This document shows positions 53,000 to 64,000 of a stretch of DNA of 64,000 bases, in pieces. Location of the stretch: assembly GCA_964057225.1 (NCBI GenBank), contig OZ059896.1:20208501-20272500 (forward strand), written 5' to 3'. The notes below the pieces were generated by a model. That model was not told the DNA's origin and did not search any database. It saw only the letters and a program-made list of their open reading frames with translations. Both the position numbers and the translations under genes were made by a program. The stretch is from Auanema rhodensis. Its lineage: Eukaryota; Nematoda; Chromadorea; Rhabditida; Rhabditidae. The first letter of the stretch is position 1. Each line of letters begins with the position of its first letter.

Positions 53000-55900
53000 T
53001 GAGTTTCCATGTACACTCAACATTGCTTCCAAAAACATTTTGACAAAAATTTTTTCGAAAAATTTCAGAATAATTTAGCAAAAAGTAGATGTTTTTAGAT
53101 TCCATTTTTCAAGGCAAAGACGATGGACAATGTTATTCAACGAAAAAATTAATTCTTCAGGGTGAAAATCGAGAATATAAGTGTAAACTTATATCAGTTG
53201 ATATCTCGGTGCATTTTTAAGCTAGCGCAAATCTGATAACACAGATCGACGCAGCTTAAAAATCCGCATCGAATGCACTATACTACATTGAGAAACGCTT
53301 GATACAAAAATTAGTTATGATCGTTTGAAAAATGATGCATTAGTGTATGTTGAGTTTCCATGTACACTCAACATTGCTTCCAAAAACATTTTGACAAAAA
53401 TTTTTTCGAAAAATTTCAAAATAATTTAGCAAAAAGTAGATGTTTTTAGATTCCATTTTTCAAGGCAAAGACGATGGACAATGTTATTCAACGAAAAAAT
53501 TAATTCTTCAGGGTGAAAATCAAGGATATAAGTGTGAACTTATATCAGTTGATATCTCGGTGCATTTTTAAGCTAGCGCAAATCTGATAACACAGATCGA
53601 CGCAGCTTAAAAATCCGCATCGAATGCACTATACTACATTGAGAAACGCTTAATACAAAAATTAGTTATGATCGTTTGAAAAATGATGCATTAGTGTATG
53701 TTGAGTTTCCATGTACACTCAACATTGCTTCCAAAAACATTTTGACAAAAATTTTTTCGAAAAATTTCAAAATAATTTAGCAAAAAGTAGATGTTTTTAG
53801 ATTCCTTTTTTCAAGGCAAAGACGATGGACAATGTTATTCAACGAAAAAATTATTCCTTCAGGGTGAAAATCGAAGATATAAGTGTGAACTTATATCAGT
53901 TGATATCTCGGTGCATTTTTAAGCTAGCGCAAATCTGATAACAGAGATCGACGCAGCTTAAAAATCCGCATCGAATGCACTATACTACATTGAGAAACGC
54001 TTAATACAAAAATTAGTTATGATCGTTTGAAAAATGATGCATTAGTGTATGTTGAGTTTCCATGTACACTCAACATTGCTTCCAAAAACATTTTGACAAA
54101 AATTTTTTCGAAAAATTTCAAAATAATTTAGCAAAAAGTAGATGTTTTTAGATTCCATTTTTCAAGGCAAAGACGATGGACAATGTTATTCAACGGAAAA
54201 ATTATTTCTTCAGGGTGAAAATCGAGGATATAAGTGTGAACTTATATCAGTTGATATCTCGGTGCATTTTTAAGCTAGCGCAAATCTGATAACACAGATC
54301 GACGCAGCTTAAAAATGCGCATCGAATGCACTATACTACATTGAGAAACGCTTGATACAAAAATTAGTTATGATCGTTTGAAAAATGATGCATTAGTGTA
54401 TGTTGAGTTTCCATGTACACTCAACATTGCTTCCAAAAACATTTTGACAAAAATTTTTTCGAAAAATTTCAAAATAATTTAGCAAAAAGTAGATGTTTTT
54501 AGATTCCATTTTTCAAGGCAAAGACGATGGACAATGTTATTCAACGAAAAAATTAATTCTTCAGGGTGAAAATCAAGGATATAAGTGTGAACTTATATCA
54601 GTTGATATCTCGGTGCATTTTTAAGCTAGCGCAAATCTGATAACACAGATCGACGCAGCTTAAAAATCCGCATCGAATGCACTATACTACATTGAGAAAC
54701 GCTTAATACAAAAATTAGTTATGATCGTTTGAAAAATGATGCATTAGTGTATGTTGAGTTTCCATGTACACTCAACATTGCTTCCAAAAACATTTTGACA
54801 AAAATTTTTTCGAAAAATTTCAAAATAATTTAGCAAAAAGTAGATGTTTTTAGATTCCTTTTTTCAAGGCAAAGACGATGGACAATGTTATTCAACGAAA
54901 AAATTATTCCTTCAGGGTGAAAATCGAAGATATAAGTGTGAACTTATATCAGTTGATATCTCGGTGCATTTTTAAGCTAGCGCAAATCTGATAACAGAGA
55001 TCGACGCAGCTTAAAAATCCGCATCGAATGCACTATACTACATTGAGAAACGCTTAATACAAAAATTAGTTATGATCGTTTGAAAAATGATGCATTAGTG
55101 TATGTTGAGTTTCCATGTACACTCAACATTGCTTCCAAAAACATTTTGACAAAAATTTTTTCGAAAAATTTCAAAATAATTTAGCAAAAAGTAGATGTTT
55201 TTAGATTCCATTTTTCAAGGCAAAGACGATGGACAATGTTATTCAACGGAAAAATTATTTCTTCAGGGTGAAAATCGAGGATATAAGTGTGAACTTATAT
55301 CAGTTGATATCTCGGTGCATTTTTAAGCTAGCGCAAATCTGATAACACAGATCGACGCAGCTTAAAAATGCGCATCGAATGCACTATACTACATTGAGAA
55401 ACGCTTGATACAAAAATTAGTTATGATCGTTTGAAAAATGATGCATTAGTGTATGTTGAGTTTCCATGTACACTCAACATTGCTTCCAAAAACATTTTGA
55501 CAAAAATTTTTTCGAAAAATTTCAAAATAATTTAGCCGAAAGTAGATGTTTTTAGATTCCTTTTTTCAAGGCAAAGACGATGGACAATGTTATTCAACGA
55601 AAAAATTATTCCTTCAGGGTGAAAATCGAGGATATAAGTGTGAACTTATATCAGTTGATATCTCGGTGCATTTTTAAGCTAGCGCAAATCTGATAACAGA
55701 GATCGACGCAGCTTAAAAATCCGCATCGAATGCACTATACTACATTGAGAAACGCTTAATACAAAAATTAGTTATGATCGTTTGAAAAATGATGCATTAG
55801 TGTATGTTGAGTTTCCATGTACACTCAACATTGCTTCCAAAAACATTTTGACAAAAATTTTTTCGAAAAATTTCAAAATAATTTAGCCGAAAGTAGATGT

Positions 55901-56158
55901 TTTTAGATTCCTTTTTTCAAGGCAAAGACGATGGACAATGTTATTCAACGAAAAAATTATTCCTTCAGGGTGAAAATCGAGGATATAAGTGTGAACTTAT
56001 ATCAGTTGATATCTCGGTGCATTTTTAAGCTAGCGCAAATCTGATAACAGAGATCGACGCAGCTTAAAAATCCGCATCGAATGCACTATACTACATTGAG
56101 AAACGCTTAATACAAAAATTAGTTATGATCGTTTGAAAAATGATGCATTAGTGTATGT
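53000..56158. repeat. 9-monomer HOR, copy 2
   Basis: It repeats 49841-52999 in register at offset 3159 with no diagnostic difference seen. It is the most homogeneous large-scale tandem pair in the window. Confidence 0.87.
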
Positions 56159-58264
56159 TGAGTTTCCATGTACACTCAACATTGCTTCCAAAAACATTTT
56201 GACAAAAATTTTTTCGAAAAATTTCAGAATAATTTAGCAAAAAGTAGATGTTTTTAGATTCCATTTTTCAAGGCAAAGACGATGGACAATGTTATTCAAC
56301 GAAAAAATTAATTCTTCAGGGTGAAAATCGAGAATATAAGTGTAAACTTATATCAGTTGATATCTCGGTGCATTTTTAAGCTAGCGCAAATCTGATAACA
56401 CAGATCGACGCAGCTTAAAAATCCGCATCGAATGCACTATACTACATTGAGAAACGCTTGATACAAAAATTAGTTATGATCGTTTGAAAAATGATGCATT
56501 AGTGTATGTTGAGTTTCCATGTACACTCAACATTGCTTCCAAAAACATTTTGACAAAAATTTTTTCGAAAAATTTCAAAATAATTTAGCAAAAAGTAGAT
56601 GTTTTTAGATTCCATTTTTCAAGGCAAAGACGATGGACAATGTTATTCAACGAAAAAATTAATTCTTCAGGGTGAAAATCAAGGATATAAGTGTGAACTT
56701 ATATCAGTTGATATCTCGGTGCATTTTTAAGCTAGCGCAAATCTGATAACACAGATCGACGCAGCTTAAAAATCCGCATCGAATGCACTATACTACATTG
56801 AGAAACGCTTAATACAAAAATTAGTTATGATCGTTTGAAAAATGATGCATTAGTGTATGTTGAGTTTCCATGTACACTCAACATTGCTTCCAAAAACATT
56901 TTGACAAAAATTTTTTCGAAAAATTTCAAAATAATTTAGCAAAAAGTAGATGTTTTTAGATTCCTTTTTTCAAGGCAAAGACGATGGACAATGTTATTCA
57001 ACGAAAAAATTATTCCTTCAGGGTGAAAATCGAAGATATAAGTGTGAACTTATATCAGTTGATATCTCGGTGCATTTTTAAGCTAGCGCAAATCTGATAA
57101 CAGAGATCGACGCAGCTTAAAAATCCGCATCGAATGCACTATACTACATTGAGAAACGCTTAATACAAAAATTAGTTATGATCGTTTGAAAAATGATGCA
57201 TTAGTGTATGTTGAGTTTCCATGTACACTCAACATTGCTTCCAAAAACATTTTGACAAAAATTTTTTCGAAAAATTTCAAAATAATTTAGCAAAAAGTAG
57301 ATGTTTTTAGATTCCATTTTTCAAGGCAAAGACGATGGACAATGTTATTCAACGGAAAAATTATTTCTTCAGGGTGAAAATCGAGGATATAAGTGTGAAC
57401 TTATATCAGTTGATATCTCGGTGCATTTTTAAGCTAGCGCAAATCTGATAACACAGATCGACGCAGCTTAAAAATGCGCATCGAATGCACTATACTACAT
57501 TGAGAAACGCTTGATACAAAAATTAGTTATGATCGTTTGAAAAATGATGCATTAGTGTATGTTGAGTTTCCATGTACACTCAACATTGCTTCCAAAAACA
57601 TTTTGACAAAAATTTTTTCGAAAAATTTCAAAATAATTTAGCCGAAAGTAGATGTTTTTAGATTCCTTTTTTCAAGGCAAAGACGATGGACAATGTTATT
57701 CAACGAAAAAATTATTCCTTCAGGGTGAAAATCGAGGATATAAGTGTGAACTTATATCAGTTGATATCTCGGTGCATTTTTAAGCTAGCGCAAATCTGAT
57801 AACAGAGATCGACGCAGCTTAAAAATCCGCATCGAATGCACTATACTACATTGAGAAACGCTTAATACAAAAATTAGTTATGATCGTTTGAAAAATGATG
57901 CATTAGTGTATGTTGAGTTTCCATGTACACTCAACATTGCTTCCAAAAACATTTTGACAAAAATTTTTTCGAAAAATTTCAAAATAATTTAGCCGAAAGT
58001 AGATGTTTTTAGGTTCCTTTTTTCAAGGCAAAGACGATGGACAATGTTATTCAACGAAAAAATTATTCCTTCAGGGTGAAAATCGAGGATATAAGTGTGA
58101 ACTTATATCAGTTGATATCTCGGTGCATTTTTAAGCTAGCGCAAATCTGATAACAGAGATCGACGCAGCTTAAAAATCCGCATCGAATGCACTATACTAC
58201 ATTGAGAAACGCTTAATACAAAAATTAGTTATGATCGTTTGAAAAATGATGCATTAGTGTATGT
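56159..58264. repeat. 6-monomer form of the L-HOR (L K C1 G C2 C2)
   Basis: This is the 9-mer with one K-C1-G triplet missing. The last C2 (57914) has a private G at monomer position 100. A further L-K pair follows at 58265, but the string then breaks off into P C2 P C2. Confidence 0.82.
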
Positions 58265-60370
58265 TGAGTTTCCATGTACACTCAACATTGCTTCCAAAAA
58301 CATTTTGACAAAAATTTTTTCGAAAAATTTCAAAATAATTTAGCAAAAAGTAGATGTTTTTAGATTCCATTTTTCAAGGCAAAGACGATGGACAATGTTA
58401 TTCAACGAAAAAATTAATTCTTCAGGGTGAAAATCGAGAATATAAGTGTAAACTTATATCAGTTGATATCTCGGTGCATTTTTAAGCTAGCGCAAATCTG
58501 ATAACACAGATCGACGCAGCTTAAAAATCCGCATCGAATGCACTATACTACATTGAGAAACGCTTGATACAAAAATTAGTTATGATCGTTTGAAAAATGA
58601 TGCATTAGTGTATGTTGAGTTTCCATGTACACTCAACATTGCTTCCAAAAACATTTTGACAAAAATTTTTTCGAAAAATTTCAAAATAATTTAGCAAAAA
58701 GTAGATGTTTTTAGATTCCATTTTTCAAGGCAAAGACGATGGACAATGTTATTCAACGAAAAAATTAATTCTTCAGGGTGAAAATCAAGGATATAAGTGT
58801 GAACTTATATCAGTTGATATCTCGGTGCATTTTTAAGCTAGCGCAAATCTGATAACACAGATCGACGCAGCTTAAAAATCCGCATCGAATGCACTATACT
58901 ACATTGAGAAACGCTTAATACAAAAATTAGTTATGATCGTTTGAAAAATGATGCATTAGTGTATGTTGAGTTTCCATGTACACTCAACATTGCTTCCAAA
59001 AACATTTTGACAAAAATTTTTTCGAAAAATTTCAAAATAATTTAGCAAAAAGTAGATGTTTTTAGATTCCATTTTTCAAGGCAAAGACGATGGACAATGT
59101 TATTCAACAAAAAAATTAATTCTTCAGGGTGAAAATCGAGGATATAAGTGTGAACTTATATCAGTTGATATCTCGGTGCATTTTTAAGCTAGCGCAAATC
59201 TGATAACACAGATCGACGCAGCTTAAAAATCCGCATCGAATGCACTATACTACATTGAGAAACGCTTAATACAAAAATTAGTTATGATCGTTTGAAAAAT
59301 GATGCATTAGTGTATGTTGAGTTTCCATGTACACTCAACATTGCTTCCAAAAACATTTTGACAAAAATTTTTTCGAAAAATTTCAAAATAATTTAGCCGA
59401 AAGTAGATGTTTTTAGATTCCTTTTTTCAAGGCAAAGACGATGGACAATGTTATTCAACGAAAAAATTATTCCTTCAGGGTGAAAATCGAGGATATAAGT
59501 GTGAACTTATATCAGTTGATATCTCGGTGCATTTTTAAGCTAGCGCAAATCTGATAACACAGATCGACGCAGCTTAAAAATCCGCATCGAAGGCACTATA
59601 CTACATTGAGAAACGCTTAATACAAAAATTAGTTATGATCGTTTGAAAAATGATGCATTAGTGTATGTTGAGTTTCCATGTACACTCAACATTGCTTCCA
59701 AAAACATTTTGACAAAAATTTTTTCGAAAAATTTCAAAATAATTTAGCAAAAAGTAGATGTTTTTAGATTCCATTTTTCAAGGCAAAGACGATGGACAAT
59801 GTTATTCAACGAAAAAATTAATTCTTCAGGGTGAAAATCGAGGATATAAGTGTGAACTTATATCAGTTGATATCTCGGTGCATTTTTAAGCTAGCGCAAA
59901 TCTGATAACACAGATCGACGCAGCTTAAAAATCCGCATCGAATGCACTATACTACATTGAGAAACGCTTAATACAAAAATTAGTTATGATCGTTTGAAAA
60001 ATGATGCATTAGTGTATGTTGAGTTTCCATGTACACTCAACATTGCTTCCAAAAACATTTTGACAAAAATTTTTTCGAAAAATTTCAAAATAATTTAGCC
60101 GAAAGTAGATGTTTTTAGATTCCTTTTTTCAAGGCAAAGACGATGGACAATGTTATTCAACGAAAAAATTATTCCTTCAGGGTGAAAATCGAGGATATAA
60201 GTGTGAACTTATATCAGTTGATATCTCGGTGCATTTTTAAGCTAGCGCAAATCTGATAACAGAGATCGACGCAGCTTAAAAATCCGCATCGAATGCACTA
60301 TACTACATTGAGAAACGCTTAATACAAAAATTAGTTATGATCGTTTGAAAAATGATGCATTAGTGTATGT
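58265..60370. repeat. L K P C2 P C2, end of the right HOR domain
   Basis: The L monomer has A175/A186/G302 but not the G at 69/70. The P monomer at 58967 has A143, as in the edge monomers. The C2 monomer at 59318 has C243 instead of G243 and a private G near position 276. The C2-P-C2 triplet (59318-60370) is the third copy of the one at 37908 and 47033. Confidence 0.73.
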
Positions 60371-63300
60371 TGAGTTTCCATGTACACTCAACATTGCTTC
60401 CAAAAACATTTTGACAAAAATTTTTTCGAAAAATTTCAAAATAATTTAGCAAAAAGTAGATGTTTTTAGATTCCATTTTTCAAGGCAAAGACGATGGACA
60501 GTGGTATTCAACGAAAAAATTAATTCTTCAGGGTGAAAATCGAGGATATAAGTGTGAACTTATATCAGTTGATATCTCGGTGCATTTTTAAGCTAGCGCA
60601 AATCTGATAACACAGATCGACGCAGCTTAAAAATCCGCATCGAATGCACTATACTACATTGAGAAACGCTTAATACAAAAATTAGTTATGATCGTTTGAA
60701 AAATGATGCATTAGTGTATGTTGAGTTTCCATGTACACTCAACATTGCTTCCAAAAACATTTTGACAAAAATTTTTTCGAAAAATTTCAAAATAATTTAG
60801 CAAAAAGTAGATGTTTTTAGATTCCTTTATTCAAGGCAAAGACGATGGACAATGTTATTCAACGAAAAAATTAATTCTTCAGGGTGAAAATCGAGGATAT
60901 AAGTGTAAACTTATATCAGTTGATATCTCGGTGCATTTTTAAGCTAGCGCAAATCTGATAACACAGATCGACGCAGCTTAAAAATCCGCATCGAATGCAC
61001 TATACTACATTGAGAAACGCTTGATACAAAAATTAGTTGTGATCGTTTGAAAAATGATGCATTAGTGTATGTTGAGTTTCCATGTACACTCAACATTGCT
61101 TCCAAAAACATTTTGACAAAAATTTTTTCGAAAAATTTCAAAATAATTTAGCAAAAAGTAGATGTTTTTAGATTCCATTTTTCAAGGCAAAGACGATGGA
61201 CAATGTTATTCAACGAAAAAATTATTCCTTCAGGGTGAAAATCGAGGATATAAGTGTGAACTTATATCAGTTGATATCTCGGTGCATTTTTAAGCTAGCG
61301 CAAATCTGATAACAGAGATCGACGCAGCTTAAAAATCCGCATCGAATGCACTATACTACATTGAGAAACGCTTAATACAAAAATTAGTTATGATCGTTTG
61401 AAAAATGATGCATTAGTGTATGTTGAGTTTCCATGTACACTCAACATTGCTTCCAAAAACATTTTGACAAAAATTTTTTCGAAAAATTTCAAATAAATTT
61501 AGCAAAAAGTAGATGTTTTTAGATTCCTTTATTCAAGGCAAAGACGATGGACAATGTTATTCAACGAAAAAATTAATTCTTCAGGGTGAAAATCGAGGAT
61601 ATAAGTGTAAACTTATATCAGTTGATATCTCGGTGCATTTTTAAGCTAGCGCAAATCTGATAACACAGATCGACGCAGCTTAAAAATCCGCATCGAATGC
61701 ACTATACTACATTGAGAAACGCTTGATACAAAAATTAGTTGTGATCGTTTGAAAAATGATGCATTAGTGTATGTTGAGTTTCCATGTACACTCAACATTG
61801 CTTCCAAAAACATTTTGACAAAAATTTTTTCGAAAAATTTCAAAATAATTTAGCAAAAAGTAGATGTTTTTAGATTCCATTTTTCAAGGCAAAGACGATG
61901 GACAATGTTATTCAACGAAAAAATTAATTCTTCAGGGTGAAAATCGAGGATATAAGTGTGAACTTATATCAGTTGATATCTCGGTGCATTTTTAAGCTAG
62001 CGCAAATCTGATAACACAGATCGACGCAGCTTAAAAATCCGCATCGAATGCACTATACTACATTGAGAAACGCTTAATACAAAAATTAGTTATGATCGTT
62101 TGAAAAATGATGCATTAGTGTATGTTGAGTTTCCATGTACACTCAACATTGCTTCCAAAAACATTTTGACAAAAATTTTTTCGAAAAATTTCAAAATAAT
62201 TTAGCAAAAAGTAGATGTTTTTAGATTCCATTTTTCAAGGCAAAGACGATGGACAGTGGTATTCAACGAAAAAATTAATTCTTCAGGGTGAAAATCGAGG
62301 ATATAAGTGTGAACTTATATCAGTTGATATCTCGGTGCATTTTTAAGCTAGCGCAAATCTGATAACACAGATCGACGCAGCTTAAAAATCCGCATCGAAT
62401 GCACTATACTACATTGAGAAACGCTTAATACAAAAATTAGTTATGATCGTTTGAAAAATGATGCATTAGTGTATGTTGAGTTTCCATGTACACTCAACAT
62501 TGCTTCCAAAAACATTTTGACAAAAATTTTTTCGAAAAATTTCAAAATAATTTAGCAAAAAGTAGATGTTTTTAGATTCCTTTATTCAAGGCAAAGACGA
62601 TGGACAATGTTATTCAACGAAAAACTTAATTCTTCAGGGTGAAAATCAAGGATATAAGTGTGAACTTATATCAGTTGATATCTCGGTGCATTTTTAAGCT
62701 AGCGCAAATCTGATAACACAGATCGACGCAGCTTAAAAATCCGCATCGAATGCACTATACTACATTGAGAAACGCTTAATACAAAAATTAGTTATGATCG
62801 TTTGAAAAATGATGCATTAGTGTATGTTGAGTTTCCATGTACACTCAACATTGCTTCCAAAAACATTTTGACAAAAATTTTTTCGAAAAATTTCAAAATA
62901 ATTTAGCAAAAAGTAGATGTTTTTAGATTCCTTTATTCAAGGCAAAGACGATGGACAATGTTATTCAACAAAAAAATTAATTCTTCAGGGTGAAAATCGA
63001 GGATATAAGTGTGAACTTATATCAGTTGATATCTCGGTGCATTTTTAAGCTAGCGCAAATCTGATAACACAGATCGACGCAGCTTAAAAATCCGCATCGA
63101 ATGCACTATACTACATTGAGAAACGCTTAATACAAAAATTAGTTATGATCGTTTGAAAAATGATGCATTAGTGTATGTTGAGTTTCCATGTACACTCAAC
63201 ATTGCTTCCAAAAACATTTTGACAAAAATTTTTTCGAAAAATTTCAAAATAATTTAGCAAAAAGTAGATGTTTTTAGATTCCTTTATTCAAGGCAAAGAC

Positions 63301-63880
63301 GATGGACAATGTTATTCAACGAAAAAATTAATTCTTCAGGGTGAAAATCGAGGATATAAGTGTGAACTTATATCAGTTGATATCTCGGTGCATTTTTAAG
63401 CTAGCGCAAATCTGATAACAGAGATCGACGCAGCTTAAAAATCCGCATCGAATGCACTATACTACATTGAGAAACGCTTAATACAAAAATTAGTTATGAT
63501 CGTTTGAAAAATGATGCATTAGTGTATGTTGAGTTTCCATGTACACTCAACATTGCTTCCAAAAACATTTTGACAAAAATTTTTTCGAAAAATTTCAAAA
63601 TAATTTAGCAAAAAGTAGATGTTTTTAGATTCCTTTATTCAAGGCAAAGACGATGGACAATGTTATTCAACGAAAAAATTAATTCTTCAGGGTGAAAATC
63701 GAGGATATAAGTGTAAACTTATATCAGTTGATATCTCGGTGCATTTTTAAGCTAGCGCAAATCTGATAACACAGATCGACGCAGCTTAAAAATCCGCATC
63801 GAATGCACTATACTACATTGAGAAACGCTTGATACAAAAATTAGTTGTGATCGTTTGAAAAATGATGCATTAGTGTATGT
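60371..63880. repeat. Right edge: near-consensus monomers (W L C L P W K P P L)
   Basis: Ten monomers return to edge-type sequence. W monomers (G131+G134) at 60371 and 62126 match the one at 352. Three L monomers (60722, 61424, 63530) share A186, G302 and G318. The monomer at 61424 also has the double change at 71/72 found at 48086. The monomer at 62477 has a private C in its A-run near 148. G318 removes a TAA on the minus strand and creates three identical open frames that are not regarded as genes. Confidence 0.75.
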
Positions 63881-64000
63881 TGAGTTTCCATGTACACTCA
63901 ACATTGCTTCCAAAAACATTTTGACAAAAATTTTTTCGAAAAATTTCAAAATAATTTAGCAAAAAGTAGATGTTTTTAGATTCCATTTTTCAAGGCAAAG
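63881..64000. repeat. Partial monomer cut by the window end
   Basis: This is the first 120 bp of the 183rd monomer, with A105/T108. The array clearly continues past the window, as it also must to the left because base 1 falls within tandem sequence. Confidence 0.95.

Larger units (their letters stand above)
1..64000. repeat. 351-bp satellite DNA array, 182 full monomers plus a 120-bp partial
   Basis: TGAGTTTCCATGTACACTC recurs every 351 bp from base 1 to base 63881. The last start is exactly 182 x 351 minus 2, accounted for by two single-base deletions. All monomers have the same orientation, and I found no interruption by unique sequence or a mobile element. Neighbours differ at only a handful of sites, and roughly 40 sites vary in more than one monomer across the array. 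One monomer has 53 C and 56 G in 351 bp. The first 150 bp are richest in A/T tracts and positions 181-300 are the most GC-rich part. No gene lies in any gap, because there are no gaps. A centromeric or pericentromeric location is an inference from monomer length, homogeneity and higher-order structure; nothing in the sequence proves it. Confidence 0.98.

Noticed and set aside
60944-61141. 65-codon minus-strand open frame
   Set aside because: It exists because G318 turns a TAA, present in nearly all other monomers, into CAA. It begins at TTG rather than ATG, spans two satellite monomers and lies within repeat dyads. No recognisable domain is present.
61646-61843. Second identical 65-codon minus-strand frame
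   Set aside because: Same single-base origin in another G318 monomer. Identity to the first copy reflects the satellite, not coding constraint.
63752-63949. Third identical 65-codon minus-strand frame
   Set aside because: Same explanation. Only the three monomers with G318 have it.
1-64000. CRISPR array
   Set aside because: The repeat period is 351 bp and the whole unit is conserved; there are no unique spacers.
1-64000. Array of an rRNA, tRNA or snRNA gene family
   Set aside because: No conserved RNA gene core or terminator was recognised. The monomer is AT-rich with only short hairpins.
1-64000. Match to the Drosophila 359-bp (1.688) satellite
   Set aside because: The monomer length is similar, but the sequence does not resemble what I know of that family. 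Length alone is not evidence.

Overview
The whole 64 kb window is one uninterrupted tandem satellite array. The unit is a 351-bp, AT-rich monomer (109 G+C in the first 351 bp, about 31% GC). Starting at base 1 with TGAGTTTCC there are 182 complete monomers, all in the same orientation, followed by a 120-bp partial monomer at 63881-64000. Two monomers are 350 bp (25273-25622 and 46683-47032); the other 180 are 351 bp. I see no gene, RNA gene, transposon, CRISPR array or unique sequence. The only open frames of note are three identical 65-codon minus-strand frames, which are products of the repeat.

The organism is a eukaryote. The array has the look of a centromeric or pericentromeric satellite: a monomer of about two nucleosome lengths, high homogeneity and higher-order structure. 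CpG is not depleted in the monomer (11-12 seen, about 8.5 expected from its base composition), which fits an invertebrate such as an insect better than a vertebrate. This is inference; I cannot name a species and did not recognise the monomer.

Monomers fall into classes defined by linked substitutions (position within the monomer): A = G218+A251; B = G68+A99; T = T159+T208; S = T208 without T159; R = A243; D = T271; N = A293 with A105/T108 and A131; Q = G131 with nothing else; E = G131+A293; W = G131+G134; O = T241+G302; C1 = T108+T153+C155+G243+A174; C2 = the same with C81/G82 and G174; G = G144+T153 (often with G265+G302); K = A172; L = A186 (often A175, G302); P = near consensus. Monomer order, left to right: 1-2106 P W P P G G; 2107-6669 A B N Q A A B B P A B N D; 6670-10179 (T S R A A)x2; 10180-19656 B B A B D T S R B N R B D T S R A* Q A B D T S D T S R; 19657-24570 A B T D T S R, A B T D T D T; 24571-32642 R A B D T D T D T D T E D T E T T D T D T A B; 32643-38960 O C1 T D T A B D T O C1 G C1 G P C2 P C2; 38961-48085 C1 T D T A B D T O D T A B D T O C1 G C1 G P C1 G C2 P C2; 48086-49840 L C1 G C2 C2; 49841-56158 (L K C1 G K C1 G C2 C2)x2; 56159-58264 L K C1 G C2 C2; 58265-63880 L K P C2 P C2 W L C L P W K P P L. 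A* is a chimera.

The array is thus a mosaic of higher-order repeats (HORs). The left half (to about 44.2 kb) is built from A/B/T/S/R/D monomers and the right half from C/G/K/L monomers, with both sets interdigitated between 32.6 and 44.2 kb. Near-consensus monomers lie at both ends. The clearest events are a 14-monomer block (32994-37907) re-used at 38961-46331 with an internal 7-monomer duplication, and a 9-monomer HOR at 49841-56158. All class calls and counts were made by eye from diagnostic sites, not by alignment software.
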